Under the pieces are notes generated by a model. That model saw only the letters and a program-made list of their open reading frames with translations, was not told the origin of the DNA and did not search any database. This document shows positions 22,637 through 32,881 of a stretch of DNA of 64,000 nt, piece after piece (the stretch's first letter is position 1; each line of letters starts with the position of its first letter). Source of the stretch: Gammaproteobacteria bacterium (lineage in GTDB: Bacteria; Pseudomonadota; Gammaproteobacteria; GCA-2400775). Both the position numbers and the translations under genes were made by a program. The stretch is from contig JAADIY010000042.1 in assembly GCA_013151045.1 (NCBI GenBank), positions 1 to 64,000 on the forward strand. Direction: 5' to 3'.

Positions 22637-22716
22637 GGATTGTAATTAAACCCTATTTGCTAGCAATGCATCATATCTGTTAAGACCTTATAAATTAAAA
22701 AATATCTTAAAGATAT

Positions 22717-23643
22717 CTAACGTCTACCGCGTCCTGCTACAGTCGGTTTTGATTTGCCTTTATATACAGAGTTTTTTGTTTTCTTTGGATTGAGCTCAAC
22801 TGTATCAATATGTTTAGCTGATTGTTTTACAGGATTTGACCGCGATCGACTTTTCTTCGCTGGCGCTCTACCACCGCGTTTTTGACCCCCTACGCTGTGC
22901 TCGGGCAAATCGAGTTTTATTGAGCTATAGAGTTTTTTAACTTCATTTGGAGCTAGCTCTCGCGTCTTATTCGCGCGCAAATCACGTGGTAAAATTGCCC
23001 TACCGTATTGAATACGAATTAAGCGACTGACCCTAAAGCCTAGATGTTCCCAAAGCCGCCGCACTTCGCGTTGGCGCCCTTCTCTTAAGGTCACGTTATA
23101 CCAATGATTAGCGCCTTCGCCACCACCATCAGTAATATGATCAAAGTACGCTGGTCCATCATCAAGTTCTACACCTTCTTTTAACTGAGCAATATCTTCA
23201 TCAGTGACGTCACCAAGGACACGCACTGAATAGACACGATGCACTTCAGTTGAGGGATGCATTAAACGGTTTGCCAATGCTCCATCAGTGGTGAATAACA
23301 TCAGACCAGAGCTATTTAAATCGAGTCTGCCCACCGCCACCCAACGTGAACCGACCACTTTGGGCATTGCTTCATAAACACTAGGTCGCCCTTCAGGGTC
23401 TTTGCGACTACAAATACGTCCTTCAGGTTTATTGTAGAGGAGCACGCGAGGCGCATCAGGGCCATTACGTTTAAATCTTATTAGACGCGAGTCAACGGTG
23501 ACTTTATCGTCACTAGTAATGGAATCACCTAACTTTGCTGTACGACTATTGACGCGAACGCGGCCTTCTTTGATCCAGCCTTCTATCTCGCGACGTGATC
23601 CCATGCCGGTCTGTGCCAACACTTTTTGTATACGATCAGCCAT
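22717..23643 (-). CDS. rluB: 23S rRNA pseudouridine synthase RluB
   Basis: S4 domain, VGRLDLNSSGLMLFTTDGALANRLMHPS, REGRQREVRRLWEHLG; basic C-terminal tail. Confidence 0.92.
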   Translation of the reverse strand: MADRIQKVLAQTGMGSRREIEGWIKEGRVRVNSRTAKLGDSITSDDKVTVDSRLIRFKRNGPDAPRVLLYNKPEGRICSRKDPEGRPSVYEAMPKVVGSRWVAVGRLDLNSSGLMLFTTDGALANRLMHPSTEVHRVYSVRVLGDVTDEDIAQLKEGVELDDGPAYFDHITDGGGEGANHWYNVTLREGRQREVRRLWEHLGFRVSRLIRIQYGRAILPRDLRANKTRELAPNEVKKLYSSIKLDLPEHSVGGQKRGGRAPAKKSRSRSNPVKQSAKHIDTVELNPKKTKNSVYKGKSKPTVAGRGRR

Positions 23644-23648
23644 CTGGT

Positions 23649-24515
23649 TTACGAACTAGCTGCGTGATCTAACGCAGGCTCATTATCGTCATCTAACGAT
23701 GCAAGATCTTCGTCACTTTCTGCTACGGCTTTTTGACTATCACTATTTTCTATATCGTCAGCAACATCGTCGACGTTGTCATTAATAGATTGCTCATCAA
23801 GATCATCAGCGACCTGGTCAAGGTCTTCGCTGACATCGGTTTTGTCACCTTCTACCATTGCCACTGATGCAACAGCAATGGCTCCATCACTGTTTTCAGC
23901 ATCAGCACTGTCGTTTGATGAATCCGAATTTTCATCTTTTTGGATTAAGTCTAATTCACCGGGGATTTGATCGATATCACGTATATCAGCTAACGGTGGT
24001 AACTCATCGAGTTTTTGCATATTTAAATCATCAAGTAATTTGCGTGTCGTTCCATAAATTGCTGGCTTACCTGGCACATCCCGATGCCCAACGAGTTTTA
24101 TCCAGTCTCTATCAAGTAGCGTGCGAATAATATTTGTGCTGACTGCGACACCACGTACGTCTTCAACTTCGGCACGAGTAATGGGTTGTTTGTAACAAAT
24201 TAATGCCAGTGTCTCTAGCAATGCGCGCGAATAACGTGGCGCACGCTCTTCAAACATACGGTTAATCCATTCCCCATAGGTTTGGCGTACTTGATAACGA
24301 TAGCCAGTGCTAACATGTACTAACTCTAAGCCACGGTCTTCACACTCAGCTTGTAGTGTTTCTATGGCGTCTGCAACTTCTTGCTTTGTCGGTAATTCTG
24401 CGTGCCCTTGGGGTGCATCAACATGAAACAAACCCAATACACGGTCTGCCGACAACGGGCGCTCAGATGCGAACAATGCCGCTTCAATAATTGATTTTAG
24501 TTTTTCAGGCGTCAA
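23649..24515 (-). CDS. scpB: SMC-Scp complex subunit ScpB with long acidic tail
   Basis: ALLETLALICYKQPITRAEVEDVRGVAVSTNIIRTLLDRDWIKLVGHRDVPGKPAIYGTT. Confidence 0.93.
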   Translation of the reverse strand: MTPEKLKSIIEAALFASERPLSADRVLGLFHVDAPQGHAELPTKQEVADAIETLQAECEDRGLELVHVSTGYRYQVRQTYGEWINRMFEERAPRYSRALLETLALICYKQPITRAEVEDVRGVAVSTNIIRTLLDRDWIKLVGHRDVPGKPAIYGTTRKLLDDLNMQKLDELPPLADIRDIDQIPGELDLIQKDENSDSSNDSADAENSDGAIAVASVAMVEGDKTDVSEDLDQVADDLDEQSINDNVDDVADDIENSDSQKAVAESDEDLASLDDDNEPALDHAASS

Positions 24516-25344
24516 CGTCTATTTCCTTTATCTCTTTTACTTTGACATGAATCGGGGCATAAGGCTCTGTTTGAACAATATCAATTAAACCGCCTTTTAA
24601 TAATTCTAGAATAGCGAGAAAGCTTACGATCATGCCTTGTCTGCCCTCTTCAACGGTAAACAGTTCTATAAAACTAATGAATGACCGCGCATTCACTTCA
24701 GATAAAATAGAAGTCATACGCTCACGTACCGACAAGGGCTCCATCACTATATGGTGATGCGCATACTGATCCGCGCGTTTCATGACATCGTTGGCGGCGT
24801 GAATCAAATCTTGCAATGTGATTTTCGGTAATAATTTTTCAGTCACGGCGGGTGGTCGCGCTGCAACATCAAATACATCGCGACCCATTCGAGGCAAGGC
24901 ATCAATATTTTGCGCTGCATCTTTAAAACGTTCATATTCTTGCAAACGTCTCACTAGCTCGGCACGCGGATCATCTTCATCGTCCACTTCAACTGGACGT
25001 GGCAATAATAAACGTGACTTTATCTCAGCCAACATGGCTGCCATAACCAAATATTCGGCCGCTAGCTCAAGCTTCATCTCTTTCATTATTCCAATGTAAT
25101 CCATGTATTGGCGAGTGATTTCTGCCAACGGAATATTGAGAATATCGAGATTCTGCCGTTTGATAAGGTAAAGAAGTAAATCGAGCGGGCCTTCAAACGC
25201 ATCCAAAAACACTTCTAGAGCGTCGGGTGGAATATACAAATCTTGTGGGATTTGTGTCATCGGCTCACCAGCTACCATCGCTAGTGGTAAATGTTCCTGT
25301 GTAGGAACGGTATTGGGCGCTGGGCTTACTTCAGTTTCAGACAT
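24505..25344 (-). CDS. scpA: Segregation and condensation protein ScpA
   Basis: FEGPLDLLLYLIKRQNLDILNIPLAEITRQYMDYI; C-terminal FLAILELLKGGLIDIVQ. Confidence 0.93.
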   Translation of the reverse strand: MSETEVSPAPNTVPTQEHLPLAMVAGEPMTQIPQDLYIPPDALEVFLDAFEGPLDLLLYLIKRQNLDILNIPLAEITRQYMDYIGIMKEMKLELAAEYLVMAAMLAEIKSRLLLPRPVEVDDEDDPRAELVRRLQEYERFKDAAQNIDALPRMGRDVFDVAARPPAVTEKLLPKITLQDLIHAANDVMKRADQYAHHHIVMEPLSVRERMTSILSEVNARSFISFIELFTVEEGRQGMIVSFLAILELLKGGLIDIVQTEPYAPIHVKVKEIKEIDVDA

Positions 25345-25395
25345 GAGCCATTATAGCCAAATTCAGTCCTGCCCGCCCAGACTTGGGGCGCAAAC

Positions 25396-26613
25396 TTAGC
25401 GATAAGAAAGCCCCATTGCTTTACGCACATCAACCAGCGTCTCACGCGCCACTTCACGTGCTTGATCACAGCCCTCATTAATGATATTACGCACAAGACG
25501 CGGGGCGTCTTCAAATTCTTTGGCGCGGGTAATAATGACTTCCTGCTCGGCAATGATCGCATCAATCAGCGGTTTTTTGCAATCCAGGCAACCAAATGTC
25601 GCGCTACGACAACCTTCCATCACCCATGATTTAGTTTTTTCATCAGAATACACCTGATGCAGGTCCCAGACTGGACACTTTTCAGGATTGCCGGGATCGG
25701 TCAATCTCACCCGCGCTGGGTCAGTAGGCATAGTCTTAAGCTTCTTAACAACAGAATCTGGTGCCTCGCGAAGGCCAATGGTATTACCGTAAGACTTAGA
25801 CATTTTTTGGCCATCTAGTCCCGGCATTTTCGACGTCTCAGTTAACAAGGCTTGCGGTTCAGGTAATATAATTTTGCCGCCTCCCTCAAGAAAACCAAGT
25901 AAACGCTCACGATCACCAAGCGTAATATTTTGTTGTTCTTCGATAAGAGCCTGGCCTTTTGCTAGGGCCTCATCATCACCTTCTTCTTGATATTTACGCT
26001 TTAACTCTTTGTATAATTTATTGTTTTTCTTTCCCATTTTAGCAGATGCGGCTTCTGCCTTCTCGTTAAAATCAGGGTCACGACCATAAAGAAAATTAAA
26101 GCGGCGAGCGACTTCGCGTGTTAGTTCAATATGCGCAACTTGGTCTTCGCCAATAGGCACTTGGCCTGCTTTATAGGCCAAAATATCGGCGCTTTGCAGC
26201 AAGGGGTATCCCAAAAAACCGTAGGTATCGAGCTCTTTTTCACGTAACTTTAGCTGCTGATCCTTATAGCTAGGCACACGCTCCAACCAGCCTAGCGGCG
26301 TCATCATCGACAACAGTAAATGTAATTCAGCATGTTCCTGAACCTGTGATTGAATAAACAACACAGCAGAGCTCGGGTTTATGCCTACCGCCAACCAATC
26401 AATCACCATATCCCATACCGCAGCATCAATCTTGGACGGGTCATCGTAATCGGTTGTTAAAGCATGCCAGTCGGCAACAAAAAAGAAACATTCGTACTCG
26501 TTCTGCAGCTCTAGCCAGTTTTTTAGCACACCATGATAGTGTCCTAAATGTAAGCGTCCTGTCGGTCGCATGCCTGATACGACTCTTTGGTTTTGCGGTG
26601 CAATCGAGTTCAA
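25396..26613 (-). CDS. trpS: Tryptophanyl-tRNA synthetase
   Basis: VVSGMRPTGRLHLGHYHG, DGQKMSKSYGNTI. Confidence 0.95.
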   Translation of the reverse strand: MNSIAPQNQRVVSGMRPTGRLHLGHYHGVLKNWLELQNEYECFFFVADWHALTTDYDDPSKIDAAVWDMVIDWLAVGINPSSAVLFIQSQVQEHAELHLLLSMMTPLGWLERVPSYKDQQLKLREKELDTYGFLGYPLLQSADILAYKAGQVPIGEDQVAHIELTREVARRFNFLYGRDPDFNEKAEAASAKMGKKNNKLYKELKRKYQEEGDDEALAKGQALIEEQQNITLGDRERLLGFLEGGGKIILPEPQALLTETSKMPGLDGQKMSKSYGNTIGLREAPDSVVKKLKTMPTDPARVRLTDPGNPEKCPVWDLHQVYSDEKTKSWVMEGCRSATFGCLDCKKPLIDAIIAEQEVIITRAKEFEDAPRLVRNIINEGCDQAREVARETLVDVRKAMGLSYR

Positions 26614-26686
26614 ACTGTTTTACTCCAGAATAATGAAGGGGGTGATGGTATCAATAGCGCTGAGATGTGCCAACGTTTATGAAGAC

Positions 26687-27316
26687 TTAATCTAAATTGA
26701 GCGCTGCAATATCGCCCTTGCCTTCACGCACTAAGGTCGGCTCATCCTCTAACCACTCAACCACAGTTGTTGGCTCGTAGCCACAGGCACCACCATCAAT
26801 AATCATATCAATCTGATTGCCTATACGATCACGAATTTCTTCTGCATCTGCTAACGGTAGCTCTTCACTTGGCAGCATTAAGCTTACACTCATCAGTGGC
26901 TCACCCATGACATCTAACAAAGCATTACATATTTTATTATCCGGAACACGTATACCGATGGTACGACGACGCGCATGCTGCAACCTGCGTGGCACCTCAC
27001 GTGTTGCCTGCAATATAAAGGTATAGGCGCCTGGCGTGACTGATTTAATCATGCGGTAGGCGGTATTACTCACTCGTGCATAGGTCGCAATCTCAGACAA
27101 ATCACGGCAAATGAGTGTGAAATTATGCTTATCTTCCAACCCACGTAAACGACGAATAGCATCCATGGCCGCTTTATCACCAATATGACAACCCAAGGCG
27201 TAGCATGAGTCAGTGGGATAGGCGACCACCCCACCTTTGCGTAACACGGTCGCAGCCTGAGCGATCAACCGCGGCTGTGGGTTGTCTGGGTGAATTGATA
27301 CAAATTGAGCTGACAT
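26687..27316 (-). CDS. Sua5/YciO/YrdC family protein
   Basis: GGVVAYPTDSCYALGCHIGDKAAMDAIRRLRGLEDKHNFTLICRDLSEI. Confidence 0.92.
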   Translation of the reverse strand: MSAQFVSIHPDNPQPRLIAQAATVLRKGGVVAYPTDSCYALGCHIGDKAAMDAIRRLRGLEDKHNFTLICRDLSEIATYARVSNTAYRMIKSVTPGAYTFILQATREVPRRLQHARRRTIGIRVPDNKICNALLDVMGEPLMSVSLMLPSEELPLADAEEIRDRIGNQIDMIIDGGACGYEPTTVVEWLEDEPTLVREGKGDIAALNLD

Positions 27317-27334
27317 AACAATGAGTTATAACAA

Positions 27335-28183
27335 TTAATTAATTTTATTTAAAGATAAAGAGCTGTGCTGCCAAATCGGTACACACTGCTCAGGCAATGG
27401 TGCCACATGGCCTAATTCTCTACGGCCTTTTTCTGGGTCGTGAAAATCTGAGCCAACAGATGACATAAGACCATACTCCGTGGCTAAGGCTGTGGTAATA
27501 CGAATATCGTCGTCATTATGACCACTACCAATAACCTCTATACCTTCGCCACCATATTCAACAAAGTCTGCCAACATTTCCTTCATTTTTGTCATGGTGA
27601 GTTTGTAACGTGCCGGGTGAGCGACTACTGCCACACCTCCGGCTGCTTTGATCCACGATACCGCATCAGCCAAAGGAGCCCATTCACTATTAACGTAACC
27701 AGGCTTGCCATTAACCAAATAGCGCTTAAAGACTTGCTTCATATCCTTGGCATAGCCCTTATCGATAAGGAAACGCGCAAAATGGGTACGACTTAATAAG
27801 CCTTCCTTAGAATATTCCTGAGCGCCCTCATAGGCTCCTTCAATACCATGTCGCGCTAAATCTTTGGCCATACGCTGCGCACGCTCTGAGCGTGCATTTT
27901 GCATTTGCTTCAAACCTGCCGCCAACTCAGCGTTATTCGGATCCACACCCAAACCAACGATATGCAATAAGCGCTTTGACCAGGTAGCTGAGATTTCGAC
28001 ACCATTAACCAGCTGCACACCATTATCATCAGCGATTTTGCGCGCCTCTGCCAAACCGTCAGTATTGTCATGGTCAGTCAACGCCAGCACATCAACGCGC
28101 TTATCTGCTGCGCGCTGCAATAACTGAGTAGGCGTCAATGTGCCATCAGAATAAGTAGAATGAGAATGAAGGTCGTATTTCAT
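27335..28183 (-). CDS. PHP-domain phosphoesterase (RNase AM/TrpH-like)
   Basis: MKYDLHSHSTYSDGTLTPTQLLQRAADKRVDVLALTDHDNTDGL, VAVVAHPARYKL. Confidence 0.92.
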   Translation of the reverse strand: MKYDLHSHSTYSDGTLTPTQLLQRAADKRVDVLALTDHDNTDGLAEARKIADDNGVQLVNGVEISATWSKRLLHIVGLGVDPNNAELAAGLKQMQNARSERAQRMAKDLARHGIEGAYEGAQEYSKEGLLSRTHFARFLIDKGYAKDMKQVFKRYLVNGKPGYVNSEWAPLADAVSWIKAAGGVAVVAHPARYKLTMTKMKEMLADFVEYGGEGIEVIGSGHNDDDIRITTALATEYGLMSSVGSDFHDPEKGRRELGHVAPLPEQCVPIWQHSSLSLNKIN

Positions 28184-28276
28184 GATTTCCTGTAAAGCAT
28201 TTACACGGCTGGCAATCAATCGCTATTAATTGCCTATATAATGGCTGACTTTTCCGCGTATGCGAGCTGTATCACC

Positions 28277-28861
28277 ATGAAACTGCTGTTAGATTTTTTT
28301 CCCATTATACTGTTTTTTATCGCTGCTAAGGTATATGACATCTATGTCGCCACCGCTGTCGCCATCGCCGCCTCGGTAATACAAGTCGCCTACCTCTATT
28401 TTCGCAATGGTCGCGTCGAAAAAATGCATCTCATCACCCTCGCTGCAATCGTTATTCTGGGTGGCAGCACCTTGTTATTGCAGGACGAACAATTCATTAA
28501 ATGGAAGCCTTCGGTCGTCAATTGGCTCTTCGCCGTAGTCTTTATTGGCAGCCAATTTATTGGTGAGAGACCCGTTATTCAACGTATGATGGGTAACAAC
28601 TTTATGCTACCCAACACCATGTGGACTAAGCTCAATCTAATTTGGGCCGCATTTTTCATTTTTCTTGGCGTAACAAACCTTTACGTCGCCTATAACTTTG
28701 ATACTGACACTTGGGTTAACTTCAAGCTATTCGGCATGCTTGGACTAACCCTCGTATTTATTATTGTGCAAACCATTTATATCTCTAAGCATGCAATACC
28801 CGTCGAGAACGGTGATGGTGATACTGACGAAGACGAAGACGAAAATAAGGATAAAGATTAA
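28277..28861 (+). CDS. yciB: Septation protein A / inner membrane protein YciB
   Basis: [57 protein letters not shown]. Confidence 0.93.
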   Translation: MKLLLDFFPIILFFIAAKVYDIYVATAVAIAASVIQVAYLYFRNGRVEKMHLITLAAIVILGGSTLLLQDEQFIKWKPSVVNWLFAVVFIGSQFIGERPVIQRMMGNNFMLPNTMWTKLNLIWAAFFIFLGVTNLYVAYNFDTDTWVNFKLFGMLGLTLVFIIVQTIYISKHAIPVENGDGDTDEDEDENKDKD

Positions 28862-28863
28862 CT

Positions 28864-29163
28864 ATGCTTTACGTAATTATCGCCGAGGATGTAGATAACA
28901 GCCTCGAAAAACGTTTAGCCACTCGCCCTGACCATCTAGCACGGCTACAAGCCTTAAAAGACGCTGGCCGACTGACTCTCGCAGGCCCTTGTCCGAATAT
29001 AGATAACGAAGACCCCGGCCCAGCAGGATTTAGTGGCAGCGTTATTGTCGCCAAGTTTGATTCACTTGCCGCAGCCAAATCCTGGGCCAACGCTGACCCT
29101 TATGTTGCCGCAGGCGTCTATTCCAATGTCAGCGTCAAACCCTTTAAGTATGTACTACCATGA
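28864..29163 (+). CDS. yciI: YciI family protein
   Basis: [44 protein letters not shown]. Confidence 0.92.
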   Translation: MLYVIIAEDVDNSLEKRLATRPDHLARLQALKDAGRLTLAGPCPNIDNEDPGPAGFSGSVIVAKFDSLAAAKSWANADPYVAAGVYSNVSVKPFKYVLP

Positions 29164-29435
29164 GTGATCGCATAGCAATGATTCGCCAACGGCTGACAGA
29201 CAAGCTGTCTCCAAGCTCGCTGGAAATTATCGATGACAGCCATAAACATGTCGGCCATGCCGGTGCAGCCGGTGGTGGTGGCCATTTTACAGTCAATATT
29301 ATCGCCGCAGTCTTTACCGGAAAATCGCTGATTGAGCGCCATCGCGCTATCTACGATGCACTCGGTGATGCTATGGAAAGTGAGATTCATGCATTGAGCA
29401 TTAAGGCAAAAACCCAAGCTGAAGCTGACTCATAG
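29160..29435 (+). CDS. BolA family protein
   Basis: [50 protein letters not shown]. Confidence 0.9.
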   Translation: MSDRIAMIRQRLTDKLSPSSLEIIDDSHKHVGHAGAAGGGGHFTVNIIAAVFTGKSLIERHRAIYDALGDAMESEIHALSIKAKTQAEADS

Positions 29436-29568
29436 TAAAGGGTCAGCAATACGCAGTAATTAAGCAAAAGATATTCATATTAATATCTTTTAATTCAAAT
29501 GCTTAAAAAATTAGCTTTAGGCCTATACGTGTTGAAAGTACTAGGCATTGTGCTTCTTCTAAATCAAG

Positions 29569-29763
29569 ATGCAAGATGGTAAACTACGCGCTCAATTATT
29601 AAGCTTCATGCACTATAGGGGCAGCACAGTGGATTTTTTGACAATAGAGTTCATTACCGACATGGTACTTTGGATCAGCATTCTAGTAAGCGCGCTGTTA
29701 AGTGTTTTAATCATCATGATTTACTTCAAAGATAACTGGTTCGAGCCAAACAAAAAAAACTAA
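29569..29763 (+). CDS. Small single-TM hypothetical protein (start uncertain)
   Basis: DMVLWISILVSALLSVLIIMIYFKDNWFEPNKKN. Confidence 0.4.
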   Translation: MQDGKLRAQLLSFMHYRGSTVDFLTIEFITDMVLWISILVSALLSVLIIMIYFKDNWFEPNKKN

Positions 29764-29897
29764 GTTTTCAGTTAGCGCCGCCCTAGCCGCGGCGCTCTAA
29801 CATTGTGTGCTTATCTATACAGCACATAGCTAATAGGTTTTTGGCTTTGCTTTTTGTAGCACTCGCCACTATTCCTGCTTTATTCTTTTTACCCCAA

Positions 29898-30497
29898 CTA
29901 CTGCTTTATAAACTGTAGCAACCTATTGTTCGCTGGCATTTCGTGGTCTTCAGTCAAAGAAAAGCTGTAATCAGCTGCTAGCTGCACCACCTTCTCGCAC
30001 TCTCTTATACCGCTGCCTGGGTAAATCGATTTTGCCCAAGCATCTAAGTTGGCATTGCCATCAGAGGTAAATTGGCCGTCATAGTTAAACGGGCCATAAA
30101 GACAAAAATAGTTATCTGCGTCCAATAACTCACCAATACCAGAAAACATCGCTTCGACAGCTTGCCATGGTGCAATATGCGCAATATTAGCGGCGAACAC
30201 ACCATCAGCTTTTTCTAGTGGCCACGGTGTATTCATCACATCCAACTGCAAAGGAGCATTAATATTACTAAGACCAGACTTTTGTCGATACATCTCGACA
30301 CTAGATAATGTCTCACCCATATCGCTGGGCTGCCAACAGACATGAGGTAACATCGCCGCCATATGTGCCGCATGCTGCCCACTGCCGCTACCGATCTCTA
30401 ATACTAAACTTGGAGCGATAAATATGGTTCGCAAGACATCCGAGATTGCAGTTTTATTATTTTCACACGCCTGCGAAAATAATTGCTGAGAATTCAT
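29898..30497 (-). CDS. DUF938 SAM-dependent methyltransferase-like protein
   Basis: VLEIGSGSGQHAAHMAAMLPHVCWQPSD, FAANIAHIAPWQAVEAMFSG, YGPFNYDGQFTSDGNANLDAWAK. Confidence 0.9.
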   Translation of the reverse strand: MNSQQLFSQACENNKTAISDVLRTIFIAPSLVLEIGSGSGQHAAHMAAMLPHVCWQPSDMGETLSSVEMYRQKSGLSNINAPLQLDVMNTPWPLEKADGVFAANIAHIAPWQAVEAMFSGIGELLDADNYFCLYGPFNYDGQFTSDGNANLDAWAKSIYPGSGIRECEKVVQLAADYSFSLTEDHEMPANNRLLQFIKQ

Positions 30498-30519
30498 AAT
30501 AAATTATTAAACCTAATTT

Positions 30520-31055
30520 TTAAATAGATGAATTTCATTTAGACGATAGGCAGAGAATACAGCCACTAACGCCAATAAAAATAAAAAAACTACAACCAAG
30601 AAGATACTTTACTCTTCTATAACGGCGCTAACAGCACCAACAATCAGGAGTGCTATACCAATGATGCTATTACTCAAGGCCACATAATCTGCTCTATTTT
30701 TTACATCGCCATATCAACGAGATACGTCTGGCGACCTATGTGCACACCTGCATGAGTGATAACAAATATCATGAACAACCGTGTATAACACTAAAAACCT
30801 AATTAACCATTAAGTAAACCGAATAGAAAAACAACAACCCCACATAGACCGACGACCATACCAGCCATAATTAATACTAAACAACTAGAGCAATCATCCA
30901 ACCTCCCCCAAATTAGTGCGCTTAAACTCCCGGCGACACCACTAACAACGATAAGTATACCAAGCTCTCGAACACTCGCTAATTCATCACCAATCTAGGT
31001 TGCGATTAAACTAAGCAAGTGGAGAAAATAATTGCGCGCAGAAACCGCTGTTTTA
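30520..31055 (-). pseudogene. Remnant of an MFS permease gene (multiple stops and frameshifts)
   Basis: Translation gives LGILIVVSGVAGSLSALIWGRLDDCSSCLVLIMAGMVVGLCGVVVFLFGLLNG*, then HAGVHIGRQTYLVDMAM*, then (other frame) KNRADYVALSNSIIGIALLIVGAVSAVIEE*. Confidence 0.75.
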
Positions 31056-31141
31056 GTCACAACACCGATGCCAACCTAAAAATTGATAGTATTGGTAGCC
31101 TGCGAAAATATCGTGATTAATCGTTGAGAATAAATGTGACT

Positions 31142-31321
31142 TTACATTGTGACGCGGTATTCAGTGATCTTTCCATTAGCAACAATCATCTGCTGATCTT
31201 GAACCCATGCACCTTTAACATTATCTAATGTTTTGCTCGCGCGCTTAATACCTTTCTTACAAGCATCTTCAAAGCTTTTACTTGAACCGGAAGTAATTTC
31301 TATAATACGTGCAACGGCCAT
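31142..31321 (-). CDS. Dodecin-family flavin-binding protein
   Basis: Manual translation: MAVARIIEITSGSSKSFEDACKKGIKRASKTLDNVKGAWVQDQQMIVANGKITEYRVTM*. 59 aa, below the ORF-track cutoff. Confidence 0.85.
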   Translation of the reverse strand: MAVARIIEITSGSSKSFEDACKKGIKRASKTLDNVKGAWVQDQQMIVANGKITEYRVTM

Positions 31322-31392
31322 GACGCTCTCCTTATTATGGTTTAAATACTTCAGTCATAATAAAGAGAATTACAATGAAATGGCAGTGCTTT

Positions 31393-31944
31393 TTAGTTCT
31401 CGCTTGCCAACTTGCGCTCTGCCAAAGTATGGCGTAACAAGCCTACGAGACGATCTCCTGTAAGACGATGAGAACGCGCTAAATCACCACGAAACCCAAC
31501 TCGTCTAACCTTATCACCATCTTGGAAACGAATGGCTAGCCAAGTGTCACGGCGCATGGCAACCAGACCACGAGGCACAGGGACAGTTAAACGTTTGACA
31601 CTGACAATATCGTCATAGCTGATGACGATTTCATCTGAATTATTGGCGTAACTAAGACCTTCCTCACCAAATACTAGAGTACCCGTATTAGTGAAACGTA
31701 TCGATGCATCAAAAGTACCGTGACGCGTATAGAGAATATACTTAAATTCTTGGGGAATCGTTGTTTTATAGTTTGCGCCTAAATAAGTATTAACATCAGG
31801 GTCGCTCGCATCAAGATTGGGGTTTGGCGAAGCACAACCGGCCAATACAATCATCAAGCTCATGACAAGTATTGCTTTTGATAGATGAGGAAAAATCAGC
31901 ATGCCAAGTACTCCCTTAAACAAATCATTAATATTTAAAAACAC
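31393..31944 (-). CDS. Hypothetical lipoprotein
   Basis: Lipobox-like ILVMSLMIVLAGCASPN near the N-terminus. Confidence 0.65.
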   Translation of the reverse strand: MFLNINDLFKGVLGMLIFPHLSKAILVMSLMIVLAGCASPNPNLDASDPDVNTYLGANYKTTIPQEFKYILYTRHGTFDASIRFTNTGTLVFGEEGLSYANNSDEIVISYDDIVSVKRLTVPVPRGLVAMRRDTWLAIRFQDGDKVRRVGFRGDLARSHRLTGDRLVGLLRHTLAERKLASEN

Positions 31945-32229
31945 ATCGATTTAATATCAATAATGTCACTAAAAAACAGTCGTCTAATAAAAACTTTAAA
32001 CTATAAAATAGCTAAATTTTTATTTACTCTTAACCGACCGAATCACTTTTTATGACACCTGGTTTTTCACTTAATTCAATTAATTTAGCGGCATCATAAA
32101 GCGTAGCATAACGCTGTAGTTAAACTACAGTTTTGCTGTCCATCCAGCATCAAGCAATTAATAGCGTTCTAAAACTGATGACATATAAGTCATCATAGAG
32201 CTTTTAGCAAAGATCGTGGATTCAAGCCG

Positions 32230-32480
32230 TTAGTGTAACATTAGGTTTAATCTCGAAAAACACCTCATTGGGTATTTTAAATACTAAGACATTTTCTGAG
32301 CAATTGTTTAATTTATCCATTACCTGCTCAACGTGCAGTTCGGCGATGGTCATAAAATCATGTTTCTTAGTCAAGTATTACCGAAGGGCCCCATTAGTCT
32401 TCTCATTAAGGCCTCTTTTTCAGCTGTTTTCCGAACCGTCTTGGCAATGAGTGTCAAACAAGATTTTTGTTCGAAAAAAA
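32230..32480 (-). mobile_element. Degenerate IS30-family transposase C-terminal remnant
   Basis: Minus-strand translation: *KRGLNEKTNGALR*YLTKKHDFMTIAELHVEQVMDKLNNCSENVLVFKIPNEVFFEIKPNVTLTA*. Compare the IS30 signature RGxNENTNGLxRQYFPK...VxDxLNNRPRKxLxxxTPxEVF. Confidence 0.75.
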
Positions 32481-32881
32481 TATTTTGTATCAAGGCAGTA
32501 GCCTAAAAATTTCTTAATGAAAAATCAAAACAAAAAGAATTAGTCTCAGGCTAAATATCTCTATCACTCTGCAAAAATCTGTACATTACAGAGCTAGCGA
32601 TAATTTTAAAATAGACTTTGGAGCCAAACAGACAGCTGATTAGCACATAGTTTTGGATAGAAGCCAGTAGGCTCAATTAAAGGCCGTTAAGTGTATTGAC
32701 TGTACATCTGATCACTATAAAGACAACATATATATTATGTTTTTATGAAGATAAGTACCCGTTATTGTCAGCTAGCGTCTTTGCGTCCCTATCTGAGAAC
32801 AAACCGGGCTCAGCCCTTGCTGCAATCAACGTGTTAAGCGACAAATAAAAACCATAAATCGCTAAAAAAATAGCAAAATAT

